NCBI RefSeq assembly: GCF_002094305.1 | Contig: NZ_LWTX01000001.1 | Coordinates: 620,001 to 684,000, forward strand | Length of the DNA stretch: 64,000 nucleotides | Direction of reading: 5' to 3' | From: Prescottella equi | GTDB lineage: Bacteria; Actinomycetota; Actinomycetes; Mycobacteriales; Mycobacteriaceae | Shown here: in pieces, positions 26,999 through 38,602 of the stretch | Numbering within the stretch: the first letter of the stretch is position 1 | How the letters are laid out: each line of letters starts with the position of its first letter | Translations under genes and position numbers: made by a program | Notes under the pieces: model-generated | Seen by the model: only the letters and a program-made list of their open reading frames with translations | Told to the model about the DNA's origin: nothing | Database searches by the model: none

Positions 26999-28135
26999 TC
27001 AGGGCGAGACCGACAGCAGATGGAACGTGGTGCGTCCGGCGAGGCCGAAGTTGTCGTCGGCGACCACGACCAGCGAACGGGAGCCGTCGGGCAGGCGGGG
27101 TCCCCACGTGATGCCCTCGATGCAATCGGAATCTTCGGCGACGGTGGCGAAGTCGAACACGAGCTCCTTGCGCATCACGCGCTCGGCGCCGGTGAGAGCG
27201 GGCACCTCCTGCACGTCGTCGGCGCCGTCGATGGTCGTGCGGTAGATCTTCCCGGTGAAGCCCCGGCCCGGGATCAGCGTGCGCTCGAGGGTCAGGTAGG
27301 CGTCGTCGCCGGCCGCGAGGATCTCGGCGACTCCGGTGGCCTGCGCCATGCCGCCGGGCGGGACCGCGTCCACCGGGTACACGTACTCGCCGACGTCGGC
27401 CCCCGTCGCGCGATCGAGAACCACCAGCCGAGACGGCGACGGGCCGTCGAGCGACGCGGCCGGACCGTCCTGGACCAGCGCGTTCTCGGACACCGCCACG
27501 ACGCGGGAACCGTCGTGCGACAGGGTCATCGCCTCGAAACCGAGGTTGTCGCGGATCCCCGACACGAGCGCACCGTCCAGGTCGAGACGTGGTGCGAAAT
27601 GCTCCGGCAGCGGCACGTCCCTCAGGAAGATGCCGTCGGAGGACGTTTCCCGGACGAAGCCGGGCCGGCCGGTTCTCGACTCGCCTTCGCTGGTGTAGAT
27701 GTAGCCGCCGCGATCGGGCAACCACCGCACGGACTCGGTGTCGGCGGTGCGCGGCGCGTACGGCGCGCCGTCGACGTCCCGCAGGTGCACCACCTCGTCG
27801 AACCGGGCGGTGGTGAGGCGGCCGTCCTCGAGCGGGAGGTCCAGGGTGTACAGGCGGACCGGACCCTGCTCGCCGCGATTGTCGCTGATCGCGACGAACT
27901 CGCCCGACGCCTCGTCGAAGTCGATGCCCGACAGCCCGCCCACGCGGGAGCCGCCGAACTCGAGGCCGGCGGGCAACGTGATCGCGTTGACATAGTCGAC
28001 GCGCGGAGGGGGAGTGGCACCCGCGAGGGAACCGGCGTCCACCGACCCGGCACCGAGGGATCCGGCGCCGGGCAGCAGTCCGCCCAGCCCTGCGAGCGCC
28101 ACCGCGCCGGCCGCGAACAGGTGCGCAGTGGCCAT
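26999..28135 (-). CDS. Secreted phytase-like esterase domain protein
   Basis: The 378-residue protein has a signal peptide or anchor (about residues 1-25, MATAHLFAAGAVALAGLGGL) and matches the esterase-like activity of phytase family: VGGLSGIDFDEASGEFVAIS, TADTESVRWLPDRGGYIYTS, FEAMTLSHDGSRVVAVSENA. The domain is a beta-propeller often annotated as a phosphatase or esterase, with poorly known substrate. It is last in a kstD-SDR-phytase-like unit, 6 bp after the SDR stop, and AGGAAAAG precedes the ATG. Whether it acts on steroid or phosphate esters is unknown. Confidence 0.75.
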   Translation of the reverse strand: MATAHLFAAGAVALAGLGGLLPGAGSLGAGSVDAGSLAGATPPPRVDYVNAITLPAGLEFGGSRVGGLSGIDFDEASGEFVAISDNRGEQGPVRLYTLDLPLEDGRLTTARFDEVVHLRDVDGAPYAPRTADTESVRWLPDRGGYIYTSEGESRTGRPGFVRETSSDGIFLRDVPLPEHFAPRLDLDGALVSGIRDNLGFEAMTLSHDGSRVVAVSENALVQDGPAASLDGPSPSRLVVLDRATGADVGEYVYPVDAVPPGGMAQATGVAEILAAGDDAYLTLERTLIPGRGFTGKIYRTTIDGADDVQEVPALTGAERVMRKELVFDFATVAEDSDCIEGITWGPRLPDGSRSLVVVADDNFGLAGRTTFHLLSVSP

Positions 28136-28141
28136 CTTTTC

Positions 28142-30635
<2,494 letters not shown>

Positions 30636-30704
30636 CGCGGAGCTCCTCGGGGTGCGTTGGGGGAGCGACCCGAGGCGCCTGTGTCCGGTCGCGTCGCGTC
30701 CACG

Positions 30705-30710
30705 ACCCTA
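30705..30710 (-). promoter_or_regulatory. -10 box for the kstD-SDR unit
   Basis: TAGGGT on the minus strand (complement of 30705-30710) fits TANNNT and implies a leader of about 60 bases. I looked for a KstR operator (AAC-N2-GTT core) here and found none. Confidence 0.4.
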
Positions 30711-30735
30711 GGAAGCGCGTGAAGGGCGGCGAAAT

Positions 30736-30761
30736 CGTCCCTCCCGCTGGGCGGGAGGACG
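30736..30761 (-). terminator. Terminator of aglA
   Basis: CGTCC-C-TCCCGC pairs with GCGGGA-GGACG around TGG, with one bulged base, five bases after the aglA stop. On the minus strand it is followed by GATTTCG. Confidence 0.6.
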
Positions 30762-30766
30762 GCGAA

Positions 30767-32371
30767 TCAGACCAACCAGGCCGCCGAGTCGGCGGGTAGC
30801 AGGCCGTCCACGAGCGGCAGACTCGACAACACGACGGTGCCTGGTGGCAGCTGGATCGGTCCGTCGGTGGCATTGAGGACGCAGACGAGACCGCCGCGGC
30901 GGCGGTACGCGAAGCATCCCGGAGGGCTTCCGTACCAATCGATTTCGCTGCCCGAGCATTGGGGGAGCGTCGCGCGCAGCTCGAGCGCTGCGCGATACAG
31001 CGACAGTGTCGACGTGACGTCCTCGAGCTGTGCCTCGACGGTCAGGTCCGCCCACTCCGCCGGAATCGGCAGCCACGTGTCCGGCGCGGTCGAGAAGCCG
31101 AAGGGCGGCGACGTCCCCTCCCACGGCATCGGCACGCGGCATCCGTCCCGGCCGCGTTCGGTGTGGCCCGATCGTTCCCACACCGGATCCTGCAGCGCCG
31201 CGTCGGGCAGGTCGACGTTCGGCAGTCCCAGTTCGGCACCGTTGTAGATGAACGCCGCCCCCGGCAGCGCGAGTTCTACCAGCGCCATCGCGCGGGCACG
31301 GGTCGTCCCGCGAGACCCGTTGCCGTACCGGGTGACCTCTCGTTCGACGTCGTGGTTCGACAACGTCCACGTGGCCGTGCCGCCGACCCGGGCGACCGCG
31401 TCGAGCGAGTTCTCGATCGCGGCGCGCACCGAGTCGGCGTCGAACGGCGTCTCGGCGAGGCGGAAGTTGAAGCCGAGATGGAGTTCGTCGGGGCGGATGT
31501 ACTCGCCGAACCGCTCGTTGTCGCGGACCCAGATCTCGCCGACTGCCATCGCGTGCGGGTACTCGTTCATCACCGCGCGGATGCCCCGGTGGATCTCGTG
31601 CACCTCCGGATTGTCGAACCGGGGATCGTCGTCCTCGTTGCGGAGCAGCGCGTTGGCGTCCCAGTCGTGGTCGGGCAGACCCTCGGGCTTGGCCATGCCG
31701 TGCGCGACGTCGATCCGGAAGCCGTCGATGCCGCGGTGCAGCCAGAATCGCAGCGTCTTCTCGAGGTCGTCGAACACCTCGGGGTGGTCCCAGTTCAGAT
31801 CCGGTTGCTCGGCGGCGAAGATGTGCAGGTACCACTGGCCGGGGGAACCGTCGGATTCGGTGATGCGCGTCCACGCCGGGCCGCCGAACACGCTGGGCCA
31901 GTTGTTGGGCGGCTCGCTGCCGCCGGGACCGCGCCCGTCACGGAAGATGTAGCGCTCCCGGGCGCTGCTGCCGGGTCCGGCGGCGAGGGCCTCACGGAAC
32001 CACGGGTGCTGATCGCTGGTGTGGTTCGGGACCAGATCCATCGTGACCCGGATTCCGCGCGCGTGCGCCTCGGCGATCAGTGTGTCCATCGTCGCCAGGT
32101 CGCCGAACAGCGGGTCGATGTCCCGCGGGTCGGAGACGTCGTAGCCGTGGTCGGCCATGGGGGACCGCATCACCGGGCTGAGCCAGATGGCGTCGATGCC
32201 GAGCAGTTCGAGGTAGCCCAGCCGGTCGACGACTCCGCTGAGATCACCGACGCCGTCGCCGTTCGAATCGGAGAACGATCTCGGATACACCTGGTAGAAG
32301 ACGGCGTCCGACCACCACGGACGCGAGTCGGGCGCCGTGCCGGTGATGGGCTGATCGTCACGGGTGGTCAC
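30767..32371 (-). CDS. aglA: Alpha-glucosidase, glycoside hydrolase family 13
   Basis: The 534-residue GH13 enzyme has the TIM-barrel regions in order: MDLVPNHTSDQHPWF, GFRIDVAHGMAKPEG with the nucleophile Asp, VGEIWV with the acid/base Glu, and LSNHDVERE. It begins WWSDAVFYQVYPRSFSDSNG. It hydrolyses alpha-1,4 or alpha-1,6 glucosides in the cytoplasm. Gene order (aglA next to glbO) matches M. tuberculosis Rv2471-Rv2470. The start is GTG without an obvious ribosome site; a GCACT-TCAT-AGTGC dyad lies directly upstream (32373-32386). Confidence 0.88.
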   Translation of the reverse strand: MTTRDDQPITGTAPDSRPWWSDAVFYQVYPRSFSDSNGDGVGDLSGVVDRLGYLELLGIDAIWLSPVMRSPMADHGYDVSDPRDIDPLFGDLATMDTLIAEAHARGIRVTMDLVPNHTSDQHPWFREALAAGPGSSARERYIFRDGRGPGGSEPPNNWPSVFGGPAWTRITESDGSPGQWYLHIFAAEQPDLNWDHPEVFDDLEKTLRFWLHRGIDGFRIDVAHGMAKPEGLPDHDWDANALLRNEDDDPRFDNPEVHEIHRGIRAVMNEYPHAMAVGEIWVRDNERFGEYIRPDELHLGFNFRLAETPFDADSVRAAIENSLDAVARVGGTATWTLSNHDVEREVTRYGNGSRGTTRARAMALVELALPGAAFIYNGAELGLPNVDLPDAALQDPVWERSGHTERGRDGCRVPMPWEGTSPPFGFSTAPDTWLPIPAEWADLTVEAQLEDVTSTLSLYRAALELRATLPQCSGSEIDWYGSPPGCFAYRRRGGLVCVLNATDGPIQLPPGTVVLSSLPLVDGLLPADSAAWLV

Positions 32372-32469
32372 AGCACTTCATAGTGCCGCATCGGGGGCGT
32401 GCGGATCGCGGTATGAGGCTGTGTCTGCGCCCGTGTCTCGGCCTGTGTGGTTGCCTCGGTCGTGGGCCG

Positions 32470-32886
32470 CTAGACCGGCGAGTTCACCATGGAGGCCGCC
32501 GCCATCTCCATGTAGTCGACGAGGGCCCGCCGATGGGCTTCGTCGAGAGTCTGCTCGTCGATGGACGCGATCGCGATGTGCATGCAGCGCAGCCAGGCGT
32601 CCCGCTCGATCGGGCCGATCTTGAACGGGTTGTGGCGCATCCGCAGGCGTGGGTGGCCACGCTCCTCCGAGTACGTGCGCGGACCGCCCCAGTACTGCTC
32701 GAGGAACATGCGCATACGTCGCTCCGCGGGGCCGAGATCCTCCTCGGGGTACAGCGGGCGGACGATCTCGTCCTTGGCCACCTCCTCGTAGAAGCGCGCG
32801 GTGAGCTTGCGGAACGTCTCGGCTCCGCCCACCGCGTCGTAGAACGTCTGCTCCGTCGTGGGGGTCGTGGGGTTCGTTTCAGTCAT
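32470..32886 (-). CDS. glbO: Group II truncated haemoglobin
   Basis: The 138-residue globin of the trHbO type has the opening [20 protein letters not shown], the [19 protein letters not shown] segment containing the proximal histidine, and a Trp in [10 protein letters not shown] (the conserved G8 tryptophan). GlbO binds oxygen and NO and is associated with the membrane and respiration in mycobacteria. The start at MTETN is chosen by homology with trHbO length; the longer frame has no similarity. It is divergent from the HNH gene. Confidence 0.9.
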   Translation of the reverse strand: MTETNPTTPTTEQTFYDAVGGAETFRKLTARFYEEVAKDEIVRPLYPEEDLGPAERRMRMFLEQYWGGPRTYSEERGHPRLRMRHNPFKIGPIERDAWLRCMHIAIASIDEQTLDEAHRRALVDYMEMAAASMVNSPV

Positions 32887-33052
32887 GGCGTGTCCCATTG
32901 TGCCCGTTCTCGCGGCGAAGTCACCCGGGCACGGCCGGCCCGCGGTGTCCGGCACCCCGGGTTCACCGATCGTGCAGCAACTTTTTCCCGGAAATGGGTG
33001 TGCGGGACCGCATCATCCGTGGTCAACTTGGGTCAGTCTTCGCGGAGGTCGC

Positions 33053-33718
33053 ATGGCACACCGACAGAGCGCGCGAGCGCATCGACAACTCGTGCCCACT
33101 GATGTGCGGGGTAACCACACATCGGGGGCTTTCCCGCTGCATGTCATTCCCGAGCCCGGAGCATCCGGGCTCGCTCTGCCGGGTCGGGGCCCGCAGCCCG
33201 GCTGGAACAAGCGTAGGGTACTGCTGCTCAACGCGACGTTCGAACCCCTGACCGCTCTGCCGGCCCGCCGTGCCGTCGTGCTGATGGTCTGCGACAAGGC
33301 CGATGCCGTCCACGAGGATCCGCTCGGGCCCGTGATCCACTCCGAAGGCTGTTCCCTGCAGGTGCCGTCGGTCATCCGCCTCCGCAACTATGTTCGCGTG
33401 CCCTATCGCTCGCGCGTTCCGATGACCCGGGCGGCGCTGATGCACCGCGACCGCTTCCGCTGTGGCTACTGCGGCAACAAGGCCGAGACGATCGATCACG
33501 TCGTGCCGCGCAGTCGGGGCGGCGGCCATTCGTGGGAGAACTGCGTCGCGTGCTGCGCGCCGTGCAATCACCGCAAAGCGGACAAACTGCTGACCGAGCT
33601 GGGGTGGACGCTCCGGACCGCGCTGGTGCCACCGTCGGGCCCGCACTGGAGGCTGTTGTCGAGCACCACCGAACTGCATCCGACCTGGCTGCCGTATCTC
33701 GGCGAGGGCGCGGCCTGA
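33053..33718 (+). CDS. HNH endonuclease domain protein (Rv2469c-like)
   Basis: The 221-residue protein has an HNH nuclease motif near residues 137-185: RCGYCGNKAETIDHVVPRSR, then ENCVACCAPCNHRKADK, with two CxxC zinc knuckles. An N-terminal domain of about 100 residues (RVLLLNATFEPLTALPARRA) is typical of this widespread actinobacterial/cyanobacterial family. Role is unknown; conserved location beside glbO and ctaJ argues for a housekeeping rather than mobile-element function. GGAGG lies five bases before the ATG at 33053; the frame remains open upstream without similarity. Confidence 0.8.
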   Translation: MAHRQSARAHRQLVPTDVRGNHTSGAFPLHVIPEPGASGLALPGRGPQPGWNKRRVLLLNATFEPLTALPARRAVVLMVCDKADAVHEDPLGPVIHSEGCSLQVPSVIRLRNYVRVPYRSRVPMTRAALMHRDRFRCGYCGNKAETIDHVVPRSRGGGHSWENCVACCAPCNHRKADKLLTELGWTLRTALVPPSGPHWRLLSSTTELHPTWLPYLGEGAA

Positions 33719-33766
33719 GAAGAAGGCGGTTTCGGCCCCGACGCTTCCATTTCGGCAGGACTCGGC

Positions 33767-33772
33767 TACGGT
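33767..33772 (+). promoter_or_regulatory. -10 box for a leaderless ctaJ transcript
   Basis: TACGGT fits TANNNT and lies 7 bases before the GTG at 33780, which has no ribosome site. Confidence 0.5.
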
Positions 33773-33779
33773 TTGCCTC

Positions 33780-34028
33780 GTGAGCATTCTCGAGACAGTG
33801 CTGATATTCGTAGGGATACCCGTCCTGGTGATCGCGATCGTCGCGGGACTGTCCTTCATGACCAAGAAGTCGCCCGGCTTCGTGCCGACCGAGTACCGCC
33901 TCGGCGAGCGCTGGACCCACCAGCCGGTCCTGTGGAGCGCCGTCGACGAGGTGACCACGCACGGTCACCACGCCGCGCACGCCGTGGGCGCAGACGCGAT
34001 CGGAGGTTCGGCAAGTGGCAAGTGGTGA
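33780..34028 (+). CDS. ctaJ: Small membrane protein, probable aa3 oxidase subunit CtaJ
   Basis: The 82-residue protein has one N-terminal helix (about residues 5-26, ETVLIFVGIPVLVIAIVAGL), a conserved middle (EYRLGERWTHQPVLWSAVDE), a histidine-rich stretch (THGHHAAHAVG) and a GGSASGKW tail. From memory, mycobacterial CtaJ, a subunit seen in the bcc-aa3 respiratory supercomplex, has the same WTHxPxLW and GGxASGKW pattern and is encoded beside the DUF5130 gene near pepN. The assignment is by recalled pattern and position, not by search. It starts with GTG and overlaps the next gene by 14 bp. Confidence 0.65.
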   Translation: MSILETVLIFVGIPVLVIAIVAGLSFMTKKSPGFVPTEYRLGERWTHQPVLWSAVDEVTTHGHHAAHAVGADAIGGSASGKW

Positions 34029-34491
34029 CGTTATCCAGACTTCGGTCGCCCCGGCAGATCTGCCGGTCGGCACCGTGGTGACGACCAGCGGTCGCCTCTC
34101 CGGCGTGCACCGCATCGGCGAGCCGTTCGACGACCTGCTGCCGTTCACGACCGACCAGCTCGTGCGCCTCGACGATGCGCTCACCGACGCGACCCGCTCC
34201 ACCAAGGTGCGGTTCAACGTCTACGTCGGCGATCTCGGCGAGAACACGGCGCTCGGCGCCGACGCGATCTTCCCGCACACGCCGGAAGCCGAGCGTTCGG
34301 TCCTCATCGCGGTCTCGCCCAACCAGCGCGCGATCGAGGTCCGCGGCGGCCGCGCCGTCCAGCACCGGGTCACCGACCGGGTCGCTCAGCTCGGCGTCAC
34401 CGCCGCGCTGGCGTCGTTCGGCGAGGGCGACCTCGTCGACGGCCTCGTCTCGGCCCTGCGCGTGATGAGCGCTGCGATCGCCCCCAAGTAA
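34015..34491 (+). CDS. DUF5130 family protein (Rv2468c-like)
   Basis: The 158-residue protein contains RLSGVHRIGEPFDDLLPFTT, FNVYVGDLGENTALGADAIF and VLIAVSPNQRAIEVRGGRAV, the pattern of the TPM-like DUF5130 family. No signal peptide or long hydrophobic helix is visible. The 14-bp overlap with ctaJ indicates coupled expression, and in M. smegmatis I recall a product of this locus being present in the respiratory supercomplex. Function is otherwise unknown. GGAGG lies eight bases before the GTG start. Confidence 0.8.
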   Translation: MASGDVIQTSVAPADLPVGTVVTTSGRLSGVHRIGEPFDDLLPFTTDQLVRLDDALTDATRSTKVRFNVYVGDLGENTALGADAIFPHTPEAERSVLIAVSPNQRAIEVRGGRAVQHRVTDRVAQLGVTAALASFGEGDLVDGLVSALRVMSAAIAPK

Positions 34492-34514
34492 GCCCGAGCA
34501 CTCACGCTCCACCC

Positions 34515-34548
34515 CGGTGACCCGGTGCCGCACGGCACCGGGTCACCG
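34515..34548. terminator. Bidirectional terminator between DUF5130 and pepN
   Basis: CGGTGACCCGGTGCCG pairs perfectly with CGGCACCGGGTCACCG (16 bp, 2-base centre) between convergent genes. Following bases include TCGTTTCG on the plus strand. Confidence 0.75.
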
Positions 34549-34560
34549 TCGTTTCGGCGG

Positions 34561-37146
34561 TCAGGTGGCGTCGAAGGCCCGAGCCTTCAGCGAGCGCACG
34601 ACGCCGGCCCGGCCCTCGACCACCAGACGTCGCAGCGCCGGCGGATGATCGCCCTCGAGGAACGCGTCCGCAGCGGCCACCGACTGCTCGCTGATCGACC
34701 ACGAGGGATACAGCCCGACGACGACGGTCTGCGCCACCTCGCTCGACCGGCGCTCCCACACCGACGGAATCTCCGCGAAGTAGCGCGCGACGTACGGCTC
34801 GAGCAGTTGCGACTGCCCCGGGGCGACGATGCCGCCGATGATCGCCCGCGCGGTGATGTTGGGGACGGTGTCGTCGTCGAACACCGTCGTCCACGCCCGT
34901 TCCTTGACCGCCGCCTGTGGTCGGGACGCGGCGGCAGCCGCGGCCTGGCGGGCGCCGGCGGCAGTGGGATCGCGCTGGGCCTCGGCGTCGATCACCGGGC
35001 TCGCCGTGCCGTCGGCGTCGATCTCCCCGGCCGCCGCGAGCGCGTGCACCAGCCGCCAGCGCAGGTCCGTGTCCACGACGAGCCCGGCCAGCCCGACGGT
35101 GGCCGGATCGGTCGTGTCGAGCAGTTCCTGCAGGATCTCGGTGTGCCATGCGGACAGCTGGGAGCCGGTCAGCGCGTTCACGAACGCCAACTGGTGATCC
35201 GAGCCACCCTCGGCCTCGCGGGCCAGTTCGAGGAGGCGGTCGGCGAACGCCGGCCAGCCGAACGCATCCGCCCAGCCGGGCTCGGCGTACGCCGCGAGCG
35301 CCGTCTGCGCCTGCAACAGCAGCCGCTGGACGACGCCCACTTCGGTCTCGGCTCCGATGCCGCGCTGCACGAGACTGACGAAGTCGCGGGCTCGCATCTC
35401 GGCCTGTCGGGTCATCTCCCACGCCGCCGACCACGCGAGGGTGCGGGGGAGCGGCTCGGCGATGTCGCCGATCCGGCCGACGAGGGTGTCGAGCGAGTCC
35501 CGGTCCAGCCGGAGCGAGCAGTACGTCAGGTCGTCGTCGTTGACGAGGATCAGCTTGCCGCGCGGCACGCCCACCAGTTCGGGAACGTCGGTGCTGTCGC
35601 CCTCGACGTCCAGTTCGACGCGGTGGGTCCGGACCAGCTTGCCGGTGGCCGGGTCGTCGTCGTAGATGCCGACCGCGAGGCGGTGCACCCGGGTCTCGCC
35701 GGCGCCGGGACGGGCGCCTTCCTGGAGCACCGCGAAGTTGCGGAACGTGCCGTCGGGCTCGATCTGGAAGTCCGGACGCAGGATGTTCAGGCCGGTGGTC
35801 TTGAGCCACTGCGCGCCCCAATCCGACAGGTCGCGGCCGGACGCCTTCTCCAGCGCCCGCAGCAGGTCGTCGAACGTCGCGTTGCCGAACGCGTGCTCGG
35901 CGAAGTAGTCACGCAGACCCGCCATGAACGGCTCCTGGCCCACGTACGCGACGAGTTGCTTGAGCACGCTCGCCCCCTTGGCGTACGTGATGCCGTCGAA
36001 GTTCACCTCGACCGCGGCCAGATCCGGGATGTCGGCGGCGATCGGGTGCGTCGACGGCAACTGGTCCTGTCGGTACGCCCACGACTTCTCGACGTTCGCG
36101 AACGTGGTCCAGGCGTTGGTGTACTCGGTGGCCTCACTCTGGCAGAGCACCGACGCGAACGTTGCAAACGACTCGTTGAGCCACAGGTCGTCCCACCACC
36201 GCATGGTGACGAGGTCGCCGAACCACATGTGCGCCATCTCGTGCAGCACCGTCTCGGCGCGCCGCTCGTACGAGTAGCGCGTCACCTTGGACCGGAACAC
36301 GTAGTCCTCGAGGAACGTCACCGCGCCAGCGTTCTCCATCGCGCCCGCGTTGAACTCCGGCACGAACAGCTGGTCGTACTTGCCGAACGCGTACGGCATC
36401 CCGAAATTGCGGTGGTAGAAGCCGAAACCCTGCTTGGTCTCGGTGAACAGCCGCTCGGCGTCCATGTACGGCGCGAGCGAGGCGCGGCAGTAGATGCCGA
36501 GCGGGATGGTCCCGTGCTCGTCGGTGTAGGCGTCGGTCCACTGCGCGTACGGGCCGGCGATGAGGGCCACCAGGTACGTGCTCATCCGCGGCGTCGTCCG
36601 GAACACGTGCCGGCCCGGCGTGGCCGCGAGGGTCTGCACGGTTTCGGCGTTCGAGATCACCGCCCAGTCCTCGGCCGCGGTGACCGAGATGTCGAAGGTG
36701 GCCTTGAGGTCCGGCTGGTCGAAGCACGCGAACATCCGCTTGGCGTCCGCGGTCTCGAACTGCGAGTACAGATACACCGCGTCGTCCGTCGGATCGACGA
36801 ATCGGTGCAGGCCCTCACCGGTGTTGGTGTACATGCAGTCCGCGTCGACGACCAGTTCGTTCGCCTCGGCCAGGCCGTCGAGCGTGATCCCGGTGGCCTC
36901 GTCGTACGCCGACACGTCGACCGGCTCGCCGTTGAGAGTCGCGGAATGCACTGTGGCGGCGATGATGTCGATGAACGTCGAGGCGCCGGCCTTCGCCCGG
37001 AACGTGACGGTGGTCCGCGATCGGAAGGTCTTCTCGCCCGGACGTCCGGCGCCGTCGGTGAGGTCGAGGTCGATGCGGTAGTTGTCGACCGAGACCGTCG
37101 CCGACCGTTCGGCGGCCTGAGTGCGGGTCAGATTCGGTGGGGCCAC
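34561..37146 (-). CDS. pepN: Aminopeptidase N
   Basis: The 861-residue M1 metalloaminopeptidase has the exopeptidase motif GAMEN at residues 268-272 and the zinc site HEMAHMWFGD starting at His 302, with His 306 and Glu 325 (WLNE). Tyr in the YSYERRAET region precedes the metal site. It removes N-terminal residues from peptides in the cytoplasm, downstream of proteases such as Clp. Length and order fit actinobacterial PepN (Rv2467 in M. tuberculosis). It is convergent with DUF5130, separated by a terminator. Confidence 0.93.
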   Translation of the reverse strand: MAPPNLTRTQAAERSATVSVDNYRIDLDLTDGAGRPGEKTFRSRTTVTFRAKAGASTFIDIIAATVHSATLNGEPVDVSAYDEATGITLDGLAEANELVVDADCMYTNTGEGLHRFVDPTDDAVYLYSQFETADAKRMFACFDQPDLKATFDISVTAAEDWAVISNAETVQTLAATPGRHVFRTTPRMSTYLVALIAGPYAQWTDAYTDEHGTIPLGIYCRASLAPYMDAERLFTETKQGFGFYHRNFGMPYAFGKYDQLFVPEFNAGAMENAGAVTFLEDYVFRSKVTRYSYERRAETVLHEMAHMWFGDLVTMRWWDDLWLNESFATFASVLCQSEATEYTNAWTTFANVEKSWAYRQDQLPSTHPIAADIPDLAAVEVNFDGITYAKGASVLKQLVAYVGQEPFMAGLRDYFAEHAFGNATFDDLLRALEKASGRDLSDWGAQWLKTTGLNILRPDFQIEPDGTFRNFAVLQEGARPGAGETRVHRLAVGIYDDDPATGKLVRTHRVELDVEGDSTDVPELVGVPRGKLILVNDDDLTYCSLRLDRDSLDTLVGRIGDIAEPLPRTLAWSAAWEMTRQAEMRARDFVSLVQRGIGAETEVGVVQRLLLQAQTALAAYAEPGWADAFGWPAFADRLLELAREAEGGSDHQLAFVNALTGSQLSAWHTEILQELLDTTDPATVGLAGLVVDTDLRWRLVHALAAAGEIDADGTASPVIDAEAQRDPTAAGARQAAAAAASRPQAAVKERAWTTVFDDDTVPNITARAIIGGIVAPGQSQLLEPYVARYFAEIPSVWERRSSEVAQTVVVGLYPSWSISEQSVAAADAFLEGDHPPALRRLVVEGRAGVVRSLKARAFDAT

Positions 37147-37210
37147 GGAGAACTCCTCATCACGGGTGGACGGACACTTCCTGACATCCCATCACGCACC
37201 CCGCATCTCC

Positions 37211-37273
37211 CGCGATTTGCGCACTTGTCGCGCAGATCTCGGGTCCCGGGGCGCGAAAAGTGCGCAAAACGCG
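37211..37273. repeat. Palindromic repeat element, copy A
   Basis: A 63-bp element with 22-bp imperfect arms: left 37211-37232 (core TTTGCGCACTTGTCGCG) and right 37252-37273 (core GCGAAAAGTGCGCAAA), two mismatches between arms, 19-bp centre. It fills most of the gap between pepN and the downstream end of the flavoprotein gene. The same arms recur at 56477 and 57170. Confidence 0.8.
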
Positions 37274-37278
37274 ACGGG

Positions 37279-38559
37279 TCAGGGGAGCAGGTCCGGCAGG
37301 GGGACGGCGGGGTCGGCGAGGCGGTCCGGGTCGACCGGGCCCGAGAAGGCGACCAGTGCCTTGATGTCATCGGTGACGTCCCAGATGTTGACGTTCATCC
37401 CGGCCAGGACCCGGTTCTCCTCGTCGAGCCAGAACGCGAGGAACTCCCGGGCGGCGACGTCGCCGCGCGTGACCACCCTCGAATACTCCGGCGCCCAGCC
37501 GACGTACTCCATGCCCAGGTCGTACTGATCGGTGAAGAAGTACGGCAGGTTCGTGAACTCGACGGGATGGCCCAGCATCGTGGCCGCCGCGGTCGCCGGC
37601 TGATTGAGGGCATTCGCCCAGTGCTCGACGCGAATCCGAGTCCCGAGCAGCGGATGTTGCTGCGCCGCGATGTCACCGACCGCGACGATGTGCGGATCGC
37701 TCGTGGTCAGGGTGCCGTCCACCAACACCCCGCCGTCGACGGAAAGCCCCGCGGCCTCGGCGATCTCGATGTTCGGCTGCGCGCCCACCGCCACCAGCAC
37801 CGCGTCGGCCGGCAGGACCGTGCCGTCGCCCAGACGCACGCCGTTCGCGCGGCCGTCGGAGACGGTGATCTCCTCGACCTTCGCACCGAACCGGAAGTCG
37901 ACGCCGTGTTCGCGGTGCAGGTCGGCGAACACCGCGCCCATCTCGCTGCCGAGCGCAGCCAGCAGCGGCAGGTCGGCCGCCTCGACGATCGTCACCGAGA
38001 CGTCCTTGCCGCGTGCGCCCGCGGCGATCTCGAGTCCGATCCATCCCGCGCCGACTACGACCAGACGCGACCCCGGGGTCAATGCCGCGATCAGCGCGTC
38101 CGACTCCTCGATCGTCCGCAGATAGTGCACTCCGGCCGCGTCGGCGCCCGGTATCGGAGGTCGCCGCGAGCGGGACCCGGTGGCTAGGGCGAGCTTGTCG
38201 TAACCGATCGTGGATCCGTCGGGCAGCACGACGCGCCGATTGTCGCGATCGATCGCCTCTGCCGTGGTGCCGAGGCGCAGGTCCACGTGGTGGTCGCGAT
38301 ACCAGTCGCCGTTCTGCACCGTGAACTCCGGCAGCGATTTCTTGCCGGCGACGTGCTCCTTGGAGAGCGGTGGACGCTCGTACGGAAGGTGGTCTTCGGC
38401 GCTCAGAAGCACGATCGCGCCGTCGAAATCCCTGGCTCTCAAGGACTCTGCCAGCTTGGCGCCGGCGAGGCCTCCGCCGACTACGACGAAGGTGCGCTGC
38501 GATGGGTCGAGGGAAGTCACGTCAATGCTCCGTTCCAGTGTTGCGACTGGATCTGTCAT
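37279..38559 (-). CDS. FAD-dependent ferredoxin/rubredoxin reductase-like oxidoreductase
   Basis: The 426-residue pyridine nucleotide-disulfide type reductase has an FAD loop near residue 25 ([19 protein letters not shown]), a central NAD(P) loop ([14 protein letters not shown]) and the second FAD motif [14 protein letters not shown], followed by a reductase C-terminal domain ([20 protein letters not shown]). Such enzymes pass electrons from NAD(P)H to ferredoxins, for example those that serve P450s or ring hydroxylases, but no ferredoxin gene is adjacent. GAGGAC precedes the ATG; TAGGGT at the complement of 38577-38582 is a likely -10. Confidence 0.85.
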   Translation of the reverse strand: MTDPVATLERSIDVTSLDPSQRTFVVVGGGLAGAKLAESLRARDFDGAIVLLSAEDHLPYERPPLSKEHVAGKKSLPEFTVQNGDWYRDHHVDLRLGTTAEAIDRDNRRVVLPDGSTIGYDKLALATGSRSRRPPIPGADAAGVHYLRTIEESDALIAALTPGSRLVVVGAGWIGLEIAAGARGKDVSVTIVEAADLPLLAALGSEMGAVFADLHREHGVDFRFGAKVEEITVSDGRANGVRLGDGTVLPADAVLVAVGAQPNIEIAEAAGLSVDGGVLVDGTLTTSDPHIVAVGDIAAQQHPLLGTRIRVEHWANALNQPATAAATMLGHPVEFTNLPYFFTDQYDLGMEYVGWAPEYSRVVTRGDVAAREFLAFWLDEENRVLAGMNVNIWDVTDDIKALVAFSGPVDPDRLADPAVPLPDLLP

Positions 38560-38602
38560 TTCGCTGTCCTCGATCGACCCTAACCGGGTATCGGCGTGCT
38601 CG

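Noticed and set aside
30636-30766. KstR operator before the KstD-like gene
   Set aside because: No AAC-N2-GTT palindrome is present in the upstream gap, so control by KstR cannot be supported from sequence.
32373-32386. GCACT-TCAT-AGTGC dyad before aglA as an operator
   Set aside because: Arms are only 5 bp and no regulator gene is nearby; kept as a remark in the aglA entry.
33053-33718. HNH nuclease as part of a homing or phage element
   Set aside because: The gene sits in conserved backbone order with glbO, DUF5130 and pepN and has no integrase, terminase or repeats around it.
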